Assembly (NCBI RefSeq): GCF_004005855.1
Contig: NZ_SACL01000004.1
Span: 488,247 to 552,246 of the forward strand
Origin: Rhodovarius crocodyli
Lineage (GTDB): Bacteria; Pseudomonadota; Alphaproteobacteria; Acetobacterales; Acetobacteraceae
Direction: 5' to 3'
Length of the DNA: 64,000 nucleotides
The position numbers were made by a program, and so were the translations under genes. Positions 9,319 to 20,431 of the stretch are shown here, piece by piece. Positions within the stretch are counted from its first letter, which is position 1. Each line of letters begins with the position of its first letter. The notes under the pieces were generated by a model that had not been told where the DNA came from, did not search any database, and saw only the letters and a list, made by a program, of their open reading frames with translations.

Positions 9319-11121
9319 ATGAACGACAAGCCCGGGCCGGAAGCGCCGAACTTCCACCTGCCCGACCCCGCCCTGGTGACACGCACCATGGCCGAGGTCG
9401 CCGAGCGCGGGCAGCGTATCGTGGGCGATTTCCTGAAACGGCAATCGGAGGAATCGAGCAGCCTCGACCCGCTGAACCTCGGCCAGGCCTTCATGGAGAT
9501 GACGGCCAAGCTGATGACCAACCCCGCGCAACTGATGCAGGCGCAGCTGGGCTTCTGGCAGGATTACCTGACCCTGTGGTCCAACACCGCCCGCCGCATG
9601 CTGGGCGGCGAGGCCGAACCCGTGATCGCCGAGCCCAAGGGGGATCGCCGCTTCAAGGACGACGCCTGGCGCGAGAATGAGGTCTTCGATTTCATCCGCC
9701 AGTCCTACCTGCTGACCAGCAAGTACTTCACCAACGTGGTGCACAGCGCCGACGGGCTGGACCCCAAGACCGCGCAGAAGGTCGATTTCTACACGCGCCA
9801 GTTCGTGGACGCGATGAGCCCCTCGAACTTCGTCATGACCAACCCCGAGGTGCTGCGCCGCACCGCGGAGACCGGCGGCGCGAACCTGCTGAAGGGCCTG
9901 ACCAACCTGCTGGCCGACATGGAACGCGGCAAGGGCAAGCTGCGCATCCGCATGACGGATGACAGCAAGTTCCGCGTGGGCGAGAACATCGCCGTCACCC
10001 CGGGCAAGGTCGTGTTTCAGAACGACCTGATCCAGCTGATCCAGTACACGCCCACCACCGAGAAGGTGTTCAAGCGCCCGCTGGTGATCTTTCCGCCCTG
10101 GATCAACAAGTTCTACATCCTGGACCTGCGCCCCAAGAACAGCTTCATCCGCTGGGCCATCGAGCAGGGCCACACCGTGTTCTGCGTCAGCTGGGTGAAC
10201 CCGGGCGAGGATTGCGCGGACAAGGGCTTCGACGACTACATGAAGGAAGGCGTGCTGGCCGCGCTGGACGCCATCGAGGCCGCGACCGGCGAGCGCCAGG
10301 TGAACGCCATCGGCTATTGCCTGGGCGGCACGCTGCTGGCCACCACCCTGGCCTATATGGCGGCCAGGAAGGACAACCGGATCAAGACCGCCACCTATTT
10401 CGTGACGCTGACCGATTTCGAACAGCCCGGGGAGCTCGGCGTCTTCATCGACGAGGAGCAGCTGCAGGGGCTGGAGGAGAAGATGAACCGGCGCGGCTAT
10501 CTCGAAGGCACCGAGATGGCGACCACCTTCAACATGCTGCGCGCCAATGACCTGATCTGGTCCTTCGTGGTCAACAACTACCTGCTGGGCCAGGACCCCT
10601 TCCCGTTCGACCTGCTGTACTGGAACGACGACAGCACCCGCATGCCGGCCAAGATGCACAGCTTCTATCTGCGGCGCATGTACCAGGCGAATGACCTGGT
10701 GAAGCCCGGCGAGATCGAGCTGATGGGCACGAAGATCGACCTGCGCAAGATCAAGGTGCCGAGCTACCTGATCTCGACGCGTGAGGACCACATCGCGCCG
10801 TGGAAGAGCACGTATCGCGCGACGCAGATCTATGGCGGGCCGGTGCGCTTCGTGCTGGCGGCTTCCGGCCATATCGCGGGGGTGGTGAACCCGCCCGACA
10901 GCGGCAAGTACAGCCACTGGATCAATGAGGAACTGCCGGAAAGCCCCGATGACTGGTTCGCCGGCGCCACGGAGCTCGCGGGCAGCTGGTGGCCGGACTG
11001 GCATCGCTGGGTCAGCGGCCAGGATCGCACCCAGGTGCCGGCCCGCACCCCGGGCACGGGCCAATTGCCGGCCCTGGAGGAAGCGCCGGGCAGCTACGTC
11101 AAGGTGACGGCGACCGATTGA
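9319..11121 (+). CDS. phaC: class I poly(3-hydroxyalkanoate) synthase
   Basis: Polymerises (R)-3-hydroxyacyl-CoA into PHA granules. 600 residues from the ATG at 9319, preceded by GGAGG at 9306-9310. The catalytic triad is visible: Cys334 in the lipase-like box GYCLGGT, Asp490 in STREDHIAPW, and His518 in SGHIAGVVNPP. The N-terminal PhaC domain with the FWQDYLTLW segment is also present. phaA, phaB and phasin genes are not in the window. It ends 5 bp from a convergent receiver-domain gene. Confidence 0.96.
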   Translation: MNDKPGPEAPNFHLPDPALVTRTMAEVAERGQRIVGDFLKRQSEESSSLDPLNLGQAFMEMTAKLMTNPAQLMQAQLGFWQDYLTLWSNTARRMLGGEAEPVIAEPKGDRRFKDDAWRENEVFDFIRQSYLLTSKYFTNVVHSADGLDPKTAQKVDFYTRQFVDAMSPSNFVMTNPEVLRRTAETGGANLLKGLTNLLADMERGKGKLRIRMTDDSKFRVGENIAVTPGKVVFQNDLIQLIQYTPTTEKVFKRPLVIFPPWINKFYILDLRPKNSFIRWAIEQGHTVFCVSWVNPGEDCADKGFDDYMKEGVLAALDAIEAATGERQVNAIGYCLGGTLLATTLAYMAARKDNRIKTATYFVTLTDFEQPGELGVFIDEEQLQGLEEKMNRRGYLEGTEMATTFNMLRANDLIWSFVVNNYLLGQDPFPFDLLYWNDDSTRMPAKMHSFYLRRMYQANDLVKPGEIELMGTKIDLRKIKVPSYLISTREDHIAPWKSTYRATQIYGGPVRFVLAASGHIAGVVNPPDSGKYSHWINEELPESPDDWFAGATELAGSWWPDWHRWVSGQDRTQVPARTPGTGQLPALEEAPGSYVKVTATD

Positions 11122-11126
11122 AGCCC

Positions 11127-11486
11127 TCAGGCCCTGGCGACGATGCTTTCCAGCAGGCGGATCGCCTCATCGGGGGAGAAGGGCTTGGCCAGGGCCGGTG
11201 CCGGGTGATGCCGCACCGGCAGGTTGCCGCCCACATCGCCGCTCATGACCGCGAAGGGAATGCCGCGCACGACCATGTCGTCCGCCACCGGCACGGCGCT
11301 GTCGCGGCCCAGCCGCAGGTCCAGCAGCGCGACATCGGGCAGCTGCTCCAGCATCGCCAACGCATCGGCCACGGTGCCCACCGGGCCCAGCACCTCCGCC
11401 CCGGCATCCAGCAGCGCGTCCTCCAGCAGCATCGCCACCAGCGGTTCGTCCTCGACGACCAGAACTCGTATGGCGTTCAATGACAT
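11127..11486 (-). CDS. stand-alone response-regulator receiver protein
   Basis: 119 residues, one receiver domain and nothing else. The acidic pocket is in LVVEDEP, the phospho-acceptor is Asp56 in ALLDLRLG, and the conserved Lys is Lys101 in LAKPF, so phosphorylation should work. Single-domain receivers usually act by binding partner proteins or as phosphate shuttles. No cognate kinase is adjacent. ATG at 11486 is chosen because the receiver begins at once; upstream codons do not look like coding sequence. Confidence 0.85.
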   Translation of the reverse strand: MSLNAIRVLVVEDEPLVAMLLEDALLDAGAEVLGPVGTVADALAMLEQLPDVALLDLRLGRDSAVPVADDMVVRGIPFAVMSGDVGGNLPVRHHPAPALAKPFSPDEAIRLLESIVARA

Positions 11487-11610
11487 GCACGTGCCCCCAA
11501 CGGCGCGACAGTAGGCGAGTGCCGCGCCCCGGGAAAGTCGCATCACTGCGAGCAGGCGCCTCATCATGCGTCGCTCTATGGTCGTGCGGCGGTCCCCGGG
11601 CTACAGGTAG

Positions 11611-14228
<2,618 letters not shown>

Positions 14229-14299
14229 TGAGCGGCATGCTGGCCTGGAACGGTGCATGGGGCGAGCCCCCAACCCATGCGTGGCTTGCATGTAAGGTG

Positions 14300-14326
14300 C
14301 CCGGCCGGTTGATCAGACCGGCCGGG
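14300..14326 (-). terminator. strong GC hairpin downstream of the Cys-pair gene triplet
   Basis: A perfect 10-bp stem (CCCGGCCGGT / ACCGGCCGGG) with a 7-base loop, 48 bp past the stop of the last triplet gene and upstream of the ThDP gene. It has no T-run, so it is a possible terminator or an mRNA 3'-end stabiliser. Confidence 0.4.
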
Positions 14327-14373
14327 CGCGCGGCGCGCCCGGGGTAGTAGGGGGAGAGGCGCGCCGATCTGGT

Positions 14374-14769
14374 TCAGCGGACCGGAGAGCTGACCGCGGG
14401 GGTCAGGCTGTCCACCACGCGGCCGCCGTTGCGGGTCGTGATGTCCACCTCGATCGAGGCCACGCTGCGATAGTCGCGCGGCTGGCGATAGGTGCAGGCG
14501 TACTGCTCCGTGGTGCCGGGCTGGATCATGCAGTCCATGCCCGAGGCACGCAGCCGGCTGAGCAGCGCGGGTGCATCGGAGCCCTGCGGATGCATGCGGG
14601 CCAGGTCGCGCTCCAGCTGCCAGGTGCCCTGGCTGCTGCCGATGTCGATGTAGCGGTCGAAGGGCGCCTGCACCGGCCAGGGGCTCTGCCCGCCCGAGGC
14701 ATAGGCGAAGACCGCGACGCCCAGGAACATGATGCCGAGCGTGGTCAGGGCCAGCTTCAGCGTGTTCAT
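14374..14769 (-). CDS. anchored C-x11-C protein, copy 1
   Basis: 131 residues from an ATG at 14769 with AAGGTGAGAT just upstream. One N-terminal hydrophobic helix (TLGIMFLGVAVFAYA) is followed by an exported domain. The core reads PQGSDAPALLSRLRASGMDC, 11 residues, then C in YACTYRQP. The same frame of GSD, RL, SG, Cys, x11, Cys is found ungapped in the two genes upstream, so the three are paralogues. The Cys pair may form a disulfide in the periplasm. No known family recognised. It starts 48 bp after copy 2. Confidence 0.65.
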   Translation of the reverse strand: MNTLKLALTTLGIMFLGVAVFAYASGGQSPWPVQAPFDRYIDIGSSQGTWQLERDLARMHPQGSDAPALLSRLRASGMDCMIQPGTTEQYACTYRQPRDYRSVASIEVDITTRNGGRVVDSLTPAVSSPVR

Positions 14770-14817
14770 GATCTCACCTTGGCGGAACATGCTCATTCCT
14801 TTCCCTGTCATCGGGGC

Positions 14818-15267
14818 TTACAGCGACGCGAACTGGAAGCGCGGCGGCGGGGGCGGCGCGGGCTCAACCCGGACCGAGGGCCGGATGCCGCGCACCTGGG
14901 CACCTTCGGTCTCGACCACCGTCGTGACCCGGGCGACGCGCTGGAAGGCCAGCGGGCGGTTGAACACACAGGCGTAGTTGCCGGGCGCCGCCAGATCAGC
15001 CTGGCACTCGAAGCCCGAACGCGTCAGCCGGGCCAGCAGGCCGCCGGCATCGCTGCCCGCCGGGAACTGGGCGCTGAGTTCGGCCACCAGCCGGGCCTCG
15101 GTGTTGTCCAGGCCATGCGACATGAAGCGCTTGGCCTCGGGCTCCATCCGCACGGGCTCCAGCCCCCCGGTGATCGAGGCATAGGCGCCGAGCACCGAGA
15201 ACATCATCGCGGCGGCGAAGCAGGCGTTGCGGAAGGTCCGCAGCGTGTCCATCGAAATCTTCATCAT
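14818..15267 (-). CDS. anchored C-x11-C protein, copy 2
   Basis: 149 residues; ATG at 15267 with GGGGAGAT upstream. It has an N-terminal hydrophobic helix (about residues 16-32), then the shared core PAGSDAGGLLARLTRSGFEC-x11-C ending YACVFNRP, and a TTVVETEG segment like the EVDI segment of copy 1. The tail is Pro-rich (PAPPPPP), which the other copies lack. Function unknown; probably a periplasm-facing inner-membrane protein. Confidence 0.65.
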   Translation of the reverse strand: MMKISMDTLRTFRNACFAAAMMFSVLGAYASITGGLEPVRMEPEAKRFMSHGLDNTEARLVAELSAQFPAGSDAGGLLARLTRSGFECQADLAAPGNYACVFNRPLAFQRVARVTTVVETEGAQVRGIRPSVRVEPAPPPPPRFQFASL

Positions 15268-15457
15268 GGTATCTCCCCAGTCCATGAGCCGCGATCATTC
15301 GCGGTAAGGAAGAATTAACCGGGGAGCTGTCGGGCAGGGTGTCGGGTGATGTCGGGCTGTGTCCCTCGCCACCTCACCATGTCGTGAGAGGCGCTCACTG
15401 CGTCGTGATTCACGTCACGGATGTCATGGGGATTGTCGCCGGGGCGCGGAACCCGCG

Positions 15458-15502
15458 CGACACGACAAACCAAGCTGCTGATATTTATGGATTGTCGTGT
15501 CG
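15458..15502. repeat. perfect 11-bp inverted repeat with 23-base loop
   Basis: CGACACGACAA at 15458-15468 is exactly matched by its complement TTGTCGTGTCG at 15492-15502. The loop is A+T-rich (gatatttatgga). It lies between copies 3 and 2 of the Cys-pair genes, just past the copy 3 stop. The surrounding 15,320-15,520 also carries several looser TGTCG copies. No T-run follows it, so a protein-binding site or an mRNA processing hairpin fits better than a classic terminator. Confidence 0.6.
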
Positions 15503-15513
15503 CCGCAGGGGCG

Positions 15514-15945
15514 TCACATCGTGGTCTGGATGCTCGCGCGGGTCGTCACGGCGCGCACAATGCCGCGATCGGTGTCGAGTTTGGCCTCGAAGGTAATGAG
15601 ACGTCGGTCAGGGTCGGGGATCCGCGCGGTGCAGGTCCAGGCCCCCACCGCCTCGGCCGGGGCGATGCAGGAAAACCCCATGGAGGACAGGCGCTGCACG
15701 GCGGGCCCCGGGTCCCCCCCGATGGGCGACAGCGCCAGAAGATCCTGGCGCAGCCGCTCGGGCGCCACGCGCTCACCCAGCCGCACCAGTTCCTGCAGGG
15801 GCGAGCGGCGGGTCTGGCTGGTCAGCAGATTGGCGACGAAGCCCAGCACGATGAGCATCATCACCGCCAGCAGCCCCGCGCGCCGCAGCGTGCCGGGCTG
15901 ATAGCGCGACCCTCGGACGGGTGCGGTGTCGCCCGGCGCGGCCAT
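15514..15945 (-). CDS. anchored C-x11-C protein, copy 3
   Basis: 143 residues; its ATG overlaps the stop of the deacylase gene by one base (TGATG), so translation is probably coupled. It has a longer basic cytoplasmic N-terminus, a helix LLAVMMLIVLGFVANLL (about residues 25-41), then the core PIGGDPGPAVQRLSSMGFSC-x11-C. It is the most diverged copy (AWTC in place of YAC) but aligns with copies 1 and 2 without gaps across the core. Function unknown. Confidence 0.65.
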   Translation of the reverse strand: MAAPGDTAPVRGSRYQPGTLRRAGLLAVMMLIVLGFVANLLTSQTRRSPLQELVRLGERVAPERLRQDLLALSPIGGDPGPAVQRLSSMGFSCIAPAEAVGAWTCTARIPDPDRRLITFEAKLDTDRGIVRAVTTRASIQTTM

Positions 15946-17417
15946 CAGGCGGCCGCCATGCGCGGGTTGCGGATGAAGCGGCCGGGCGCCGCACCCGTCA
16001 GCCCCTCGGCGGTATAGGTCGTCTCGCCATTGGCCCAGACGCGCGCGATGCCGGCCGACGGGCGCTTCGGGTCCTCGAAGGTCGCGAGGTCGATCACCGT
16101 CGCGGGGTCGAACAGCACGAGGTCCGCGTAGCCGCCCGGGCGGATCGTGCCGCGATCGGGGATGCCGAACACGCTGGCGGTGCGGCCCGTCATCTTGTGG
16201 ATGGCGGTCTCCAGGCTGAACAGCTGCAGCTCACGCGCATAATGGCCCAGCACGCGCGGGAAGGTGCCCCACAGGCGCGGATGCGGGAAATCATCATGCG
16301 GCAGGCCGTCGGAACCGATCATGCTGCGCGGGTGCTTCATGATGCGCCGCACGTCCGCCTCGTCCATCTGGAAGGTGATGGCGCCGGCGGGCAGCAGCTT
16401 CTCGGCCGCGGCCCGGCGCGTCATGCCCCAGTCGCGCGCCACGTCGTCCAGGTTGCGGCCGGACTGCTCGGGGTGCGGCACCGACCAGGTGACGATCACG
16501 GGCGTGTCCTGGCGCAGCTTGTCGGGCATCAGCACGGTGGAGCCGGCGGGATACGGGTACACGTCGAAGGCCACGGGCTGGTCCTGGGCCAGGCTGTCCA
16601 TCAGCGCGAGGGTCTCGCGTGAGCGGCCGAAATTCTCGGGCATCGAGCACTTATGGTGGCTGATCACCACATCCACCGGCGCATCCACACCGACCTCGCG
16701 CCCGATGCGCAGGGTTTCGCGGATGCTGTCCAGCACATGGTCGGCCTCGTCGCGCATGTGCGTCATGTACATGCCGCCCACGTCGCGCAGCGCTTCACCC
16801 ACCGCGATCACCTCATCGGTGGGGGCGGGGTTGTTGGGCGGGTAGTACAGGCCGGTGGAGAAGCCGGTGGCACCTTCCTTGAGCGCGCCGCGCAGGCGGT
16901 TCTGCATCTGCGCGATCTCGCGGTCGGTGGCGGGGCGGTACACGTCGTCGCCCATCGCCTCGACACGCAGTGACATGTGGCCGCAGAAGGCCACCGTGTT
17001 CACGTTGGTCGGGTTCTTCGTCAGCGCCTCGCCATATTCGGCGAAGCTGCCGTAGTGGAACCAGCTCTCGTCGCCCAGCAGGTCCATCGGCGGCGGCGGG
17101 CGCTTGCCCATGCGCAGGGGCGCGAGCGAGATGCCGCAATTGCCGACCACCACGGTGGTCACGCCCTGGCTCACCTTGCAGTGCATGCAGCTGGGCCCGC
17201 ACAACACGGCGCGGTCGTCATGGGTATGGGCGTCGATGAAGCCCGGCGCGACCGCCAGGCCATTGGCCTGCACTTCCTCGGTGGCGGAAGCGGCGCCCAG
17301 GTCGCCCACCGCCACGATTCGGTCGTTGCTGACCGCGACGTCGCCCTGGAAACGGGGGGCGCCCGTGCCGTCGAAGACGGTCGCATCGCGGATGATGAGG
17401 TCGCAGCGGAAGCTCAT
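15945..17417 (-). CDS. N-acyl-D-amino-acid deacylase (D-aminoacylase family)
   Basis: 490 residues of the amidohydrolase superfamily. Metal ligands are in DAHTHDDRAV, the family Cys is in VVGNCGISLAP, SHHK follows, and the late Asp is in MIGSDGLPHDD, all typical of D-aminoacylases that release D-amino acids from N-acyl forms. The ATG at 17417 starts at MSFRCDLIIRDATV, the normal small beta-domain opening; the frame is open upstream but non-coding in character. It is divergent from the TRAP-pca operon. Confidence 0.88.
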   Translation of the reverse strand: MSFRCDLIIRDATVFDGTGAPRFQGDVAVSNDRIVAVGDLGAASATEEVQANGLAVAPGFIDAHTHDDRAVLCGPSCMHCKVSQGVTTVVVGNCGISLAPLRMGKRPPPPMDLLGDESWFHYGSFAEYGEALTKNPTNVNTVAFCGHMSLRVEAMGDDVYRPATDREIAQMQNRLRGALKEGATGFSTGLYYPPNNPAPTDEVIAVGEALRDVGGMYMTHMRDEADHVLDSIRETLRIGREVGVDAPVDVVISHHKCSMPENFGRSRETLALMDSLAQDQPVAFDVYPYPAGSTVLMPDKLRQDTPVIVTWSVPHPEQSGRNLDDVARDWGMTRRAAAEKLLPAGAITFQMDEADVRRIMKHPRSMIGSDGLPHDDFPHPRLWGTFPRVLGHYARELQLFSLETAIHKMTGRTASVFGIPDRGTIRPGGYADLVLFDPATVIDLATFEDPKRPSAGIARVWANGETTYTAEGLTGAAPGRFIRNPRMAAA

Positions 17418-17602
17418 GCCGGTAATCCCTGGTGCTCGGTCGGCGGAGAATGGCCCCGTGCCTGCCGGGCGGGAAGCCCGTGGGCGACGGTAAAGCGCGT
17501 GCTGCGACGCACCCTGCCGCATCCTTGGGCCCCCGCAGCGACAACGCGACCCCTGGATGCGCCCCGCGATAGTCCTTGAGCCCGGATGCGCGACGGGGCA
17601 CA

Positions 17603-17614
17603 TCTTGCGCAAGA
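17603..17614. promoter_or_regulatory. 12-bp palindrome TCTTGCGCAAGA upstream of dctP
   Basis: A perfect palindrome in the 217-bp divergent spacer between the deacylase and dctP, 20 bp before the dctP ATG and just ahead of its GGAGG ribosome site. It could be an operator for the TRAP-pca transcript or chance; no regulator gene is adjacent. Confidence 0.3.
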
Positions 17615-17634
17615 AATCCGGAGGGAACCACGCC

Positions 17635-18666
17635 ATGACCATCTCGCGCCGCCGCATGGCGCTGCTCGCGGCCCCTGCCCTGTTGCCGGTCTCGGCGCTG
17701 GGCCAGGAACAGGTGACGCTCAGGCTGCATCACTTCCTGCCCGCGGTCTCCAACGTGCATCGCCACTTCCTGCAGCCCTGGGCGCAGAAGGTGGCCGCCG
17801 ATTCGCAGAACCGGCTGCGGGTGCAGATCTTCCCCGCCATGCAGTTGGGCGGCGCGCCGCCGCAGCTCTACGACCAGGCGCGCGACGGGGTGGTGGACAT
17901 CGTCTGGACCCTGCCCGGCTATACCCCCGGCCGCTTCCCCCGGCTGGAGGCCTTCGAGCTGCCCTTCATCGGCCACCCCCGCGCGGCGGTGAATGTGCAG
18001 GCGGTGCAGAAGTTCAGCGAGGCCGCCGCCGCCGAGGAGCTGCGCGAAACCCATGTCATCGCGGCCTGGGGCCATGATGCGGGCGTGATCCACACCAAGC
18101 GCGAGGTGAAGCGGATGGAGGACCTGCAGGGCCTGCGCCTGCGCTTCCCCACCCGCCAGGCCGGCGAGGCGCTGCGGGCGCTGGGCGCCGCCCCCGTCGG
18201 CATGCCCGTGCCCCAGGTGCCGGAGGCCCTGGCCCAGGGCGTGATCGACGGCGCGGTGGTGCCTTGGGAGGTGGTGCCCAGCATCCGCCTGCATGAGGCC
18301 GTGCGCTTCCACACCGAGATCAACCACAACCCCACCTTCTACATCGCCACCATGCTGCTGGTGATGAACCGCGCGAAGTACGCGGGCCTGCCCGCCGACC
18401 TGCGCGCCATCCTGGATGCCAACAGCGGCATGGTGGCGGCGCGCATGGCCGCCCCCGCCTGGGATGTGGAGGGCCCGAAGGTGGAGGAGACCGCGCGCCG
18501 GCGCGGCAACACCATCTTCGAGCTGCCGGCCGAGGAATCCGCCCGCTGGGCGCAGGCCACCCAGCCCGTGCATCAGGCCTGGATCGGCGCCATGCGGGAA
18601 CGCAACATCGACGGCGGCGCGCTGGTGGAACAGGCCAAGGCCCTGATCGCGGAATTCAGCCGCTGA
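17635..18666 (+). CDS. dctP: TRAP transporter substrate-binding protein
   Basis: 343 residues. The N-terminus (ISRRRMALLAAPALLPVSALG) is a secretion signal with Tat-like arginines. The mature protein has DctP features: LRLHHFLP, the basic-residue LRLRFPTRQ segment whose Arg binds the ligand carboxylate, and the ALAQGVIDGAVVPWE block. It captures an organic acid in the periplasm for the QM permease. The ATG at 17635 follows GGAGGGAACC. Ligand unknown; linkage to pca genes suggests an aromatic carboxylate. Confidence 0.93.
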   Translation: MTISRRRMALLAAPALLPVSALGQEQVTLRLHHFLPAVSNVHRHFLQPWAQKVAADSQNRLRVQIFPAMQLGGAPPQLYDQARDGVVDIVWTLPGYTPGRFPRLEAFELPFIGHPRAAVNVQAVQKFSEAAAAEELRETHVIAAWGHDAGVIHTKREVKRMEDLQGLRLRFPTRQAGEALRALGAAPVGMPVPQVPEALAQGVIDGAVVPWEVVPSIRLHEAVRFHTEINHNPTFYIATMLLVMNRAKYAGLPADLRAILDANSGMVAARMAAPAWDVEGPKVEETARRRGNTIFELPAEESARWAQATQPVHQAWIGAMRERNIDGGALVEQAKALIAEFSR

Positions 18667-19109
18667 TGCAGGCGCTGGCGCGCTGGCTCGCGATCCTGGG
18701 CGGCGTCGTGCTGATCGCGGCCTCGGTGCTGACCGTGGTCTCGGGCCTGTCGCGCTGGTGGACCAGCCAGCCGGTGCGCGGCGACGTGGAACTGGTCTCC
18801 GTCGCGGCGGGCATCGCCGTGATGGCGGCCATGCCCTGGGGCACGGCGCGCGGCAGCCACATCATGGTGGACAGCTTCACCGGCTGGCTGCCGGCATCGG
18901 TCACGGGCTTCATCGACCGTTTCTGGCGCTTCATCTGGATCCAGGCCTTCGCCCTGCTGGCCTGGCGCATGGCGCTCGGCGCGCAGGAAGCGATCCGCAA
19001 CGGTGAGCAGACGATGGGGTTGCTCGGCGTGCCCTATGGCTATGCGGTGGCCTTCGGGGCGTTCTGCTTCGGGCTGTCCGCGCTGCTGTCCTTCAAGGAT
19101 TCCCAATAG
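18666..19109 (+). CDS. dctQ: TRAP transporter small permease
   Basis: 147 residues with four hydrophobic helices, the usual DctQ layout. The family segment is RGSHIMVDSFTGWLP in the centre. It docks with the large permease to form the membrane unit. ATG overlaps the dctP stop (TGATG). Confidence 0.9.
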   Translation: MQALARWLAILGGVVLIAASVLTVVSGLSRWWTSQPVRGDVELVSVAAGIAVMAAMPWGTARGSHIMVDSFTGWLPASVTGFIDRFWRFIWIQAFALLAWRMALGAQEAIRNGEQTMGLLGVPYGYAVAFGAFCFGLSALLSFKDSQ

Positions 19110-20431
19110 TGGCGCCTGAATTCCTCACGGCCGCCTGGGGCTTCGCGGCCCTGCTGCTGCTGATCGCGCTGCGCTGCCCCATCGCGCTGGCCATGCTGGT
19201 GGTGGGGGCTGCGGGCTATGTGCATATCCTCGATCACTGGGCGCTGCTGAACTATCTGAAGCAATCGCCCTGGCACCTGTTCGCCAACTACACGCTCAGC
19301 GTCATTCCGCTGTTCATCCTGATGGGGGCCTTGGCCGAGCGCGGGGGTCTGGCGCGGGACCTGTTCACCGCGGCGCAGGTGCTGGTGGGGCGCAGGCCCG
19401 GCGGGATGCCGATGGGGGTGATCGCGGCCTCTGCAGCATTTGGGGCGGTGTGCGGTTCCTCGGTCGCCACCACCGCGACCTTCGCGCGCGCCGCCCTGCC
19501 CGAATTGCTGCGCACCGGCACCGCACCGGGCTTCGCCACCGCCACCATCGCGGCGGGCGGAACGCTCGGCATCCTGATCCCGCCCTCGGTGATCCTGGTC
19601 GTCTATGCCATCAGCACCGAGCAGAACATCGCCAAGCTGTTCATGGCCGCGGCCATACCGGGGCTGATCGCGACGGTGTTCTACCTGATCGCCGTGTGGC
19701 TGACGGCAAGGCTGCGCCCTGAACTGTCGCCCCCTGCCCCCGCCCTGTCGCCCACCGAGCGTTCGGCCGCGCTGCGTGCCGTGCTGCCGGTGCTGGGCAT
19801 CGCGTTGCTCGTGGTGGGCGGGATCTATGGCGGGGTGTTCACGCCCACGGAATCGGCGGCCGTGGGCTGCGTGCTGGTGCTGGCCCTGGGCCTCGCCCGC
19901 CGTACCCTGCCCTGGCCCGAGATCCGCGCGGCGCTGCTCGCCACCGCCGAGACCACGGCGATGATCTTCGCCATCCTGCTGGGTGCGGAGGTGTTCAACG
20001 CCTTCCTCGCGCTCAGCCAGGCGCCCGACCTCCTGGCCGTCTGGGTGACGGAGCAGAACTTCCCCCCCTATGGCGTGATGGTGGCACTCCTCGTCACCTA
20101 CCTGATCCTGGGTGCCGTGATGGACGAGCTGGCGATGATCCTGCTGACCCTGCCGGTGTTCTTCCCGGTCATCACCGCGCTGGACTTCGGCTTGCCGACC
20201 GAGGAGTTGGCGATCTGGTTCGGCATGCTGGTGCTGGTGGTGGTGGGTGTGGGGCTGACGGCCCCGCCAATCGGGCTCAACGTGTTCGTCGTCTCGGCCA
20301 TCGCGCGGCAGGTGCCGATCTCGGCCACCTATCGCGGCGTGCTGCCCTTTCTGGCGATGGACCTCTTGCGGCTTGCCCTGGTGCTGGCCTTCCCTTCGCT
20401 TTCCCTGATCCTCGTGAGGTGGCTGACGTGA
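19109..20431 (+). CDS. dctM: TRAP transporter large permease
   Basis: 440 residues with about twelve hydrophobic segments. DctM family motifs include GAVCGSSVATTATF and GGTLGILIPPSVILVVY in the first half, and LTAPPIGLNVFVV near the end. It is a sodium-coupled elevator-type transporter subunit. It starts with GTG at 19109 overlapping the dctQ stop, and its own stop overlaps the start of pcaL, so permease and catabolic genes share one message. Confidence 0.95.
   Translation: MAPEFLTAAWGFAALLLLIALRCPIALAMLVVGAAGYVHILDHWALLNYLKQSPWHLFANYTLSVIPLFILMGALAERGGLARDLFTAAQVLVGRRPGGMPMGVIAASAAFGAVCGSSVATTATFARAALPELLRTGTAPGFATATIAAGGTLGILIPPSVILVVYAISTEQNIAKLFMAAAIPGLIATVFYLIAVWLTARLRPELSPPAPALSPTERSAALRAVLPVLGIALLVVGGIYGGVFTPTESAAVGCVLVLALGLARRTLPWPEIRAALLATAETTAMIFAILLGAEVFNAFLALSQAPDLLAVWVTEQNFPPYGVMVALLVTYLILGAVMDELAMILLTLPVFFPVITALDFGLPTEELAIWFGMLVLVVVGVGLTAPPIGLNVFVVSAIARQVPISATYRGVLPFLAMDLLRLALVLAFPSLSLILVRWLT

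Noticed and set aside
8512..11064. Very long open frame antisense to phaC
   Set aside because: Its translation is His/Arg/Gly/Ala-rich and low-complexity, the usual mirror of a GC-rich gene; phaC on the other strand has full catalytic motifs.
15945..17657. 80-residue N-terminal extension of the deacylase
   Set aside because: It would overlap the dctP promoter region and start codon; the family begins at the chosen ATG at 17,417.
17218..18573. Open frame antisense to dctP
   Set aside because: No motif, skewed composition; dctP is clear on the plus strand.
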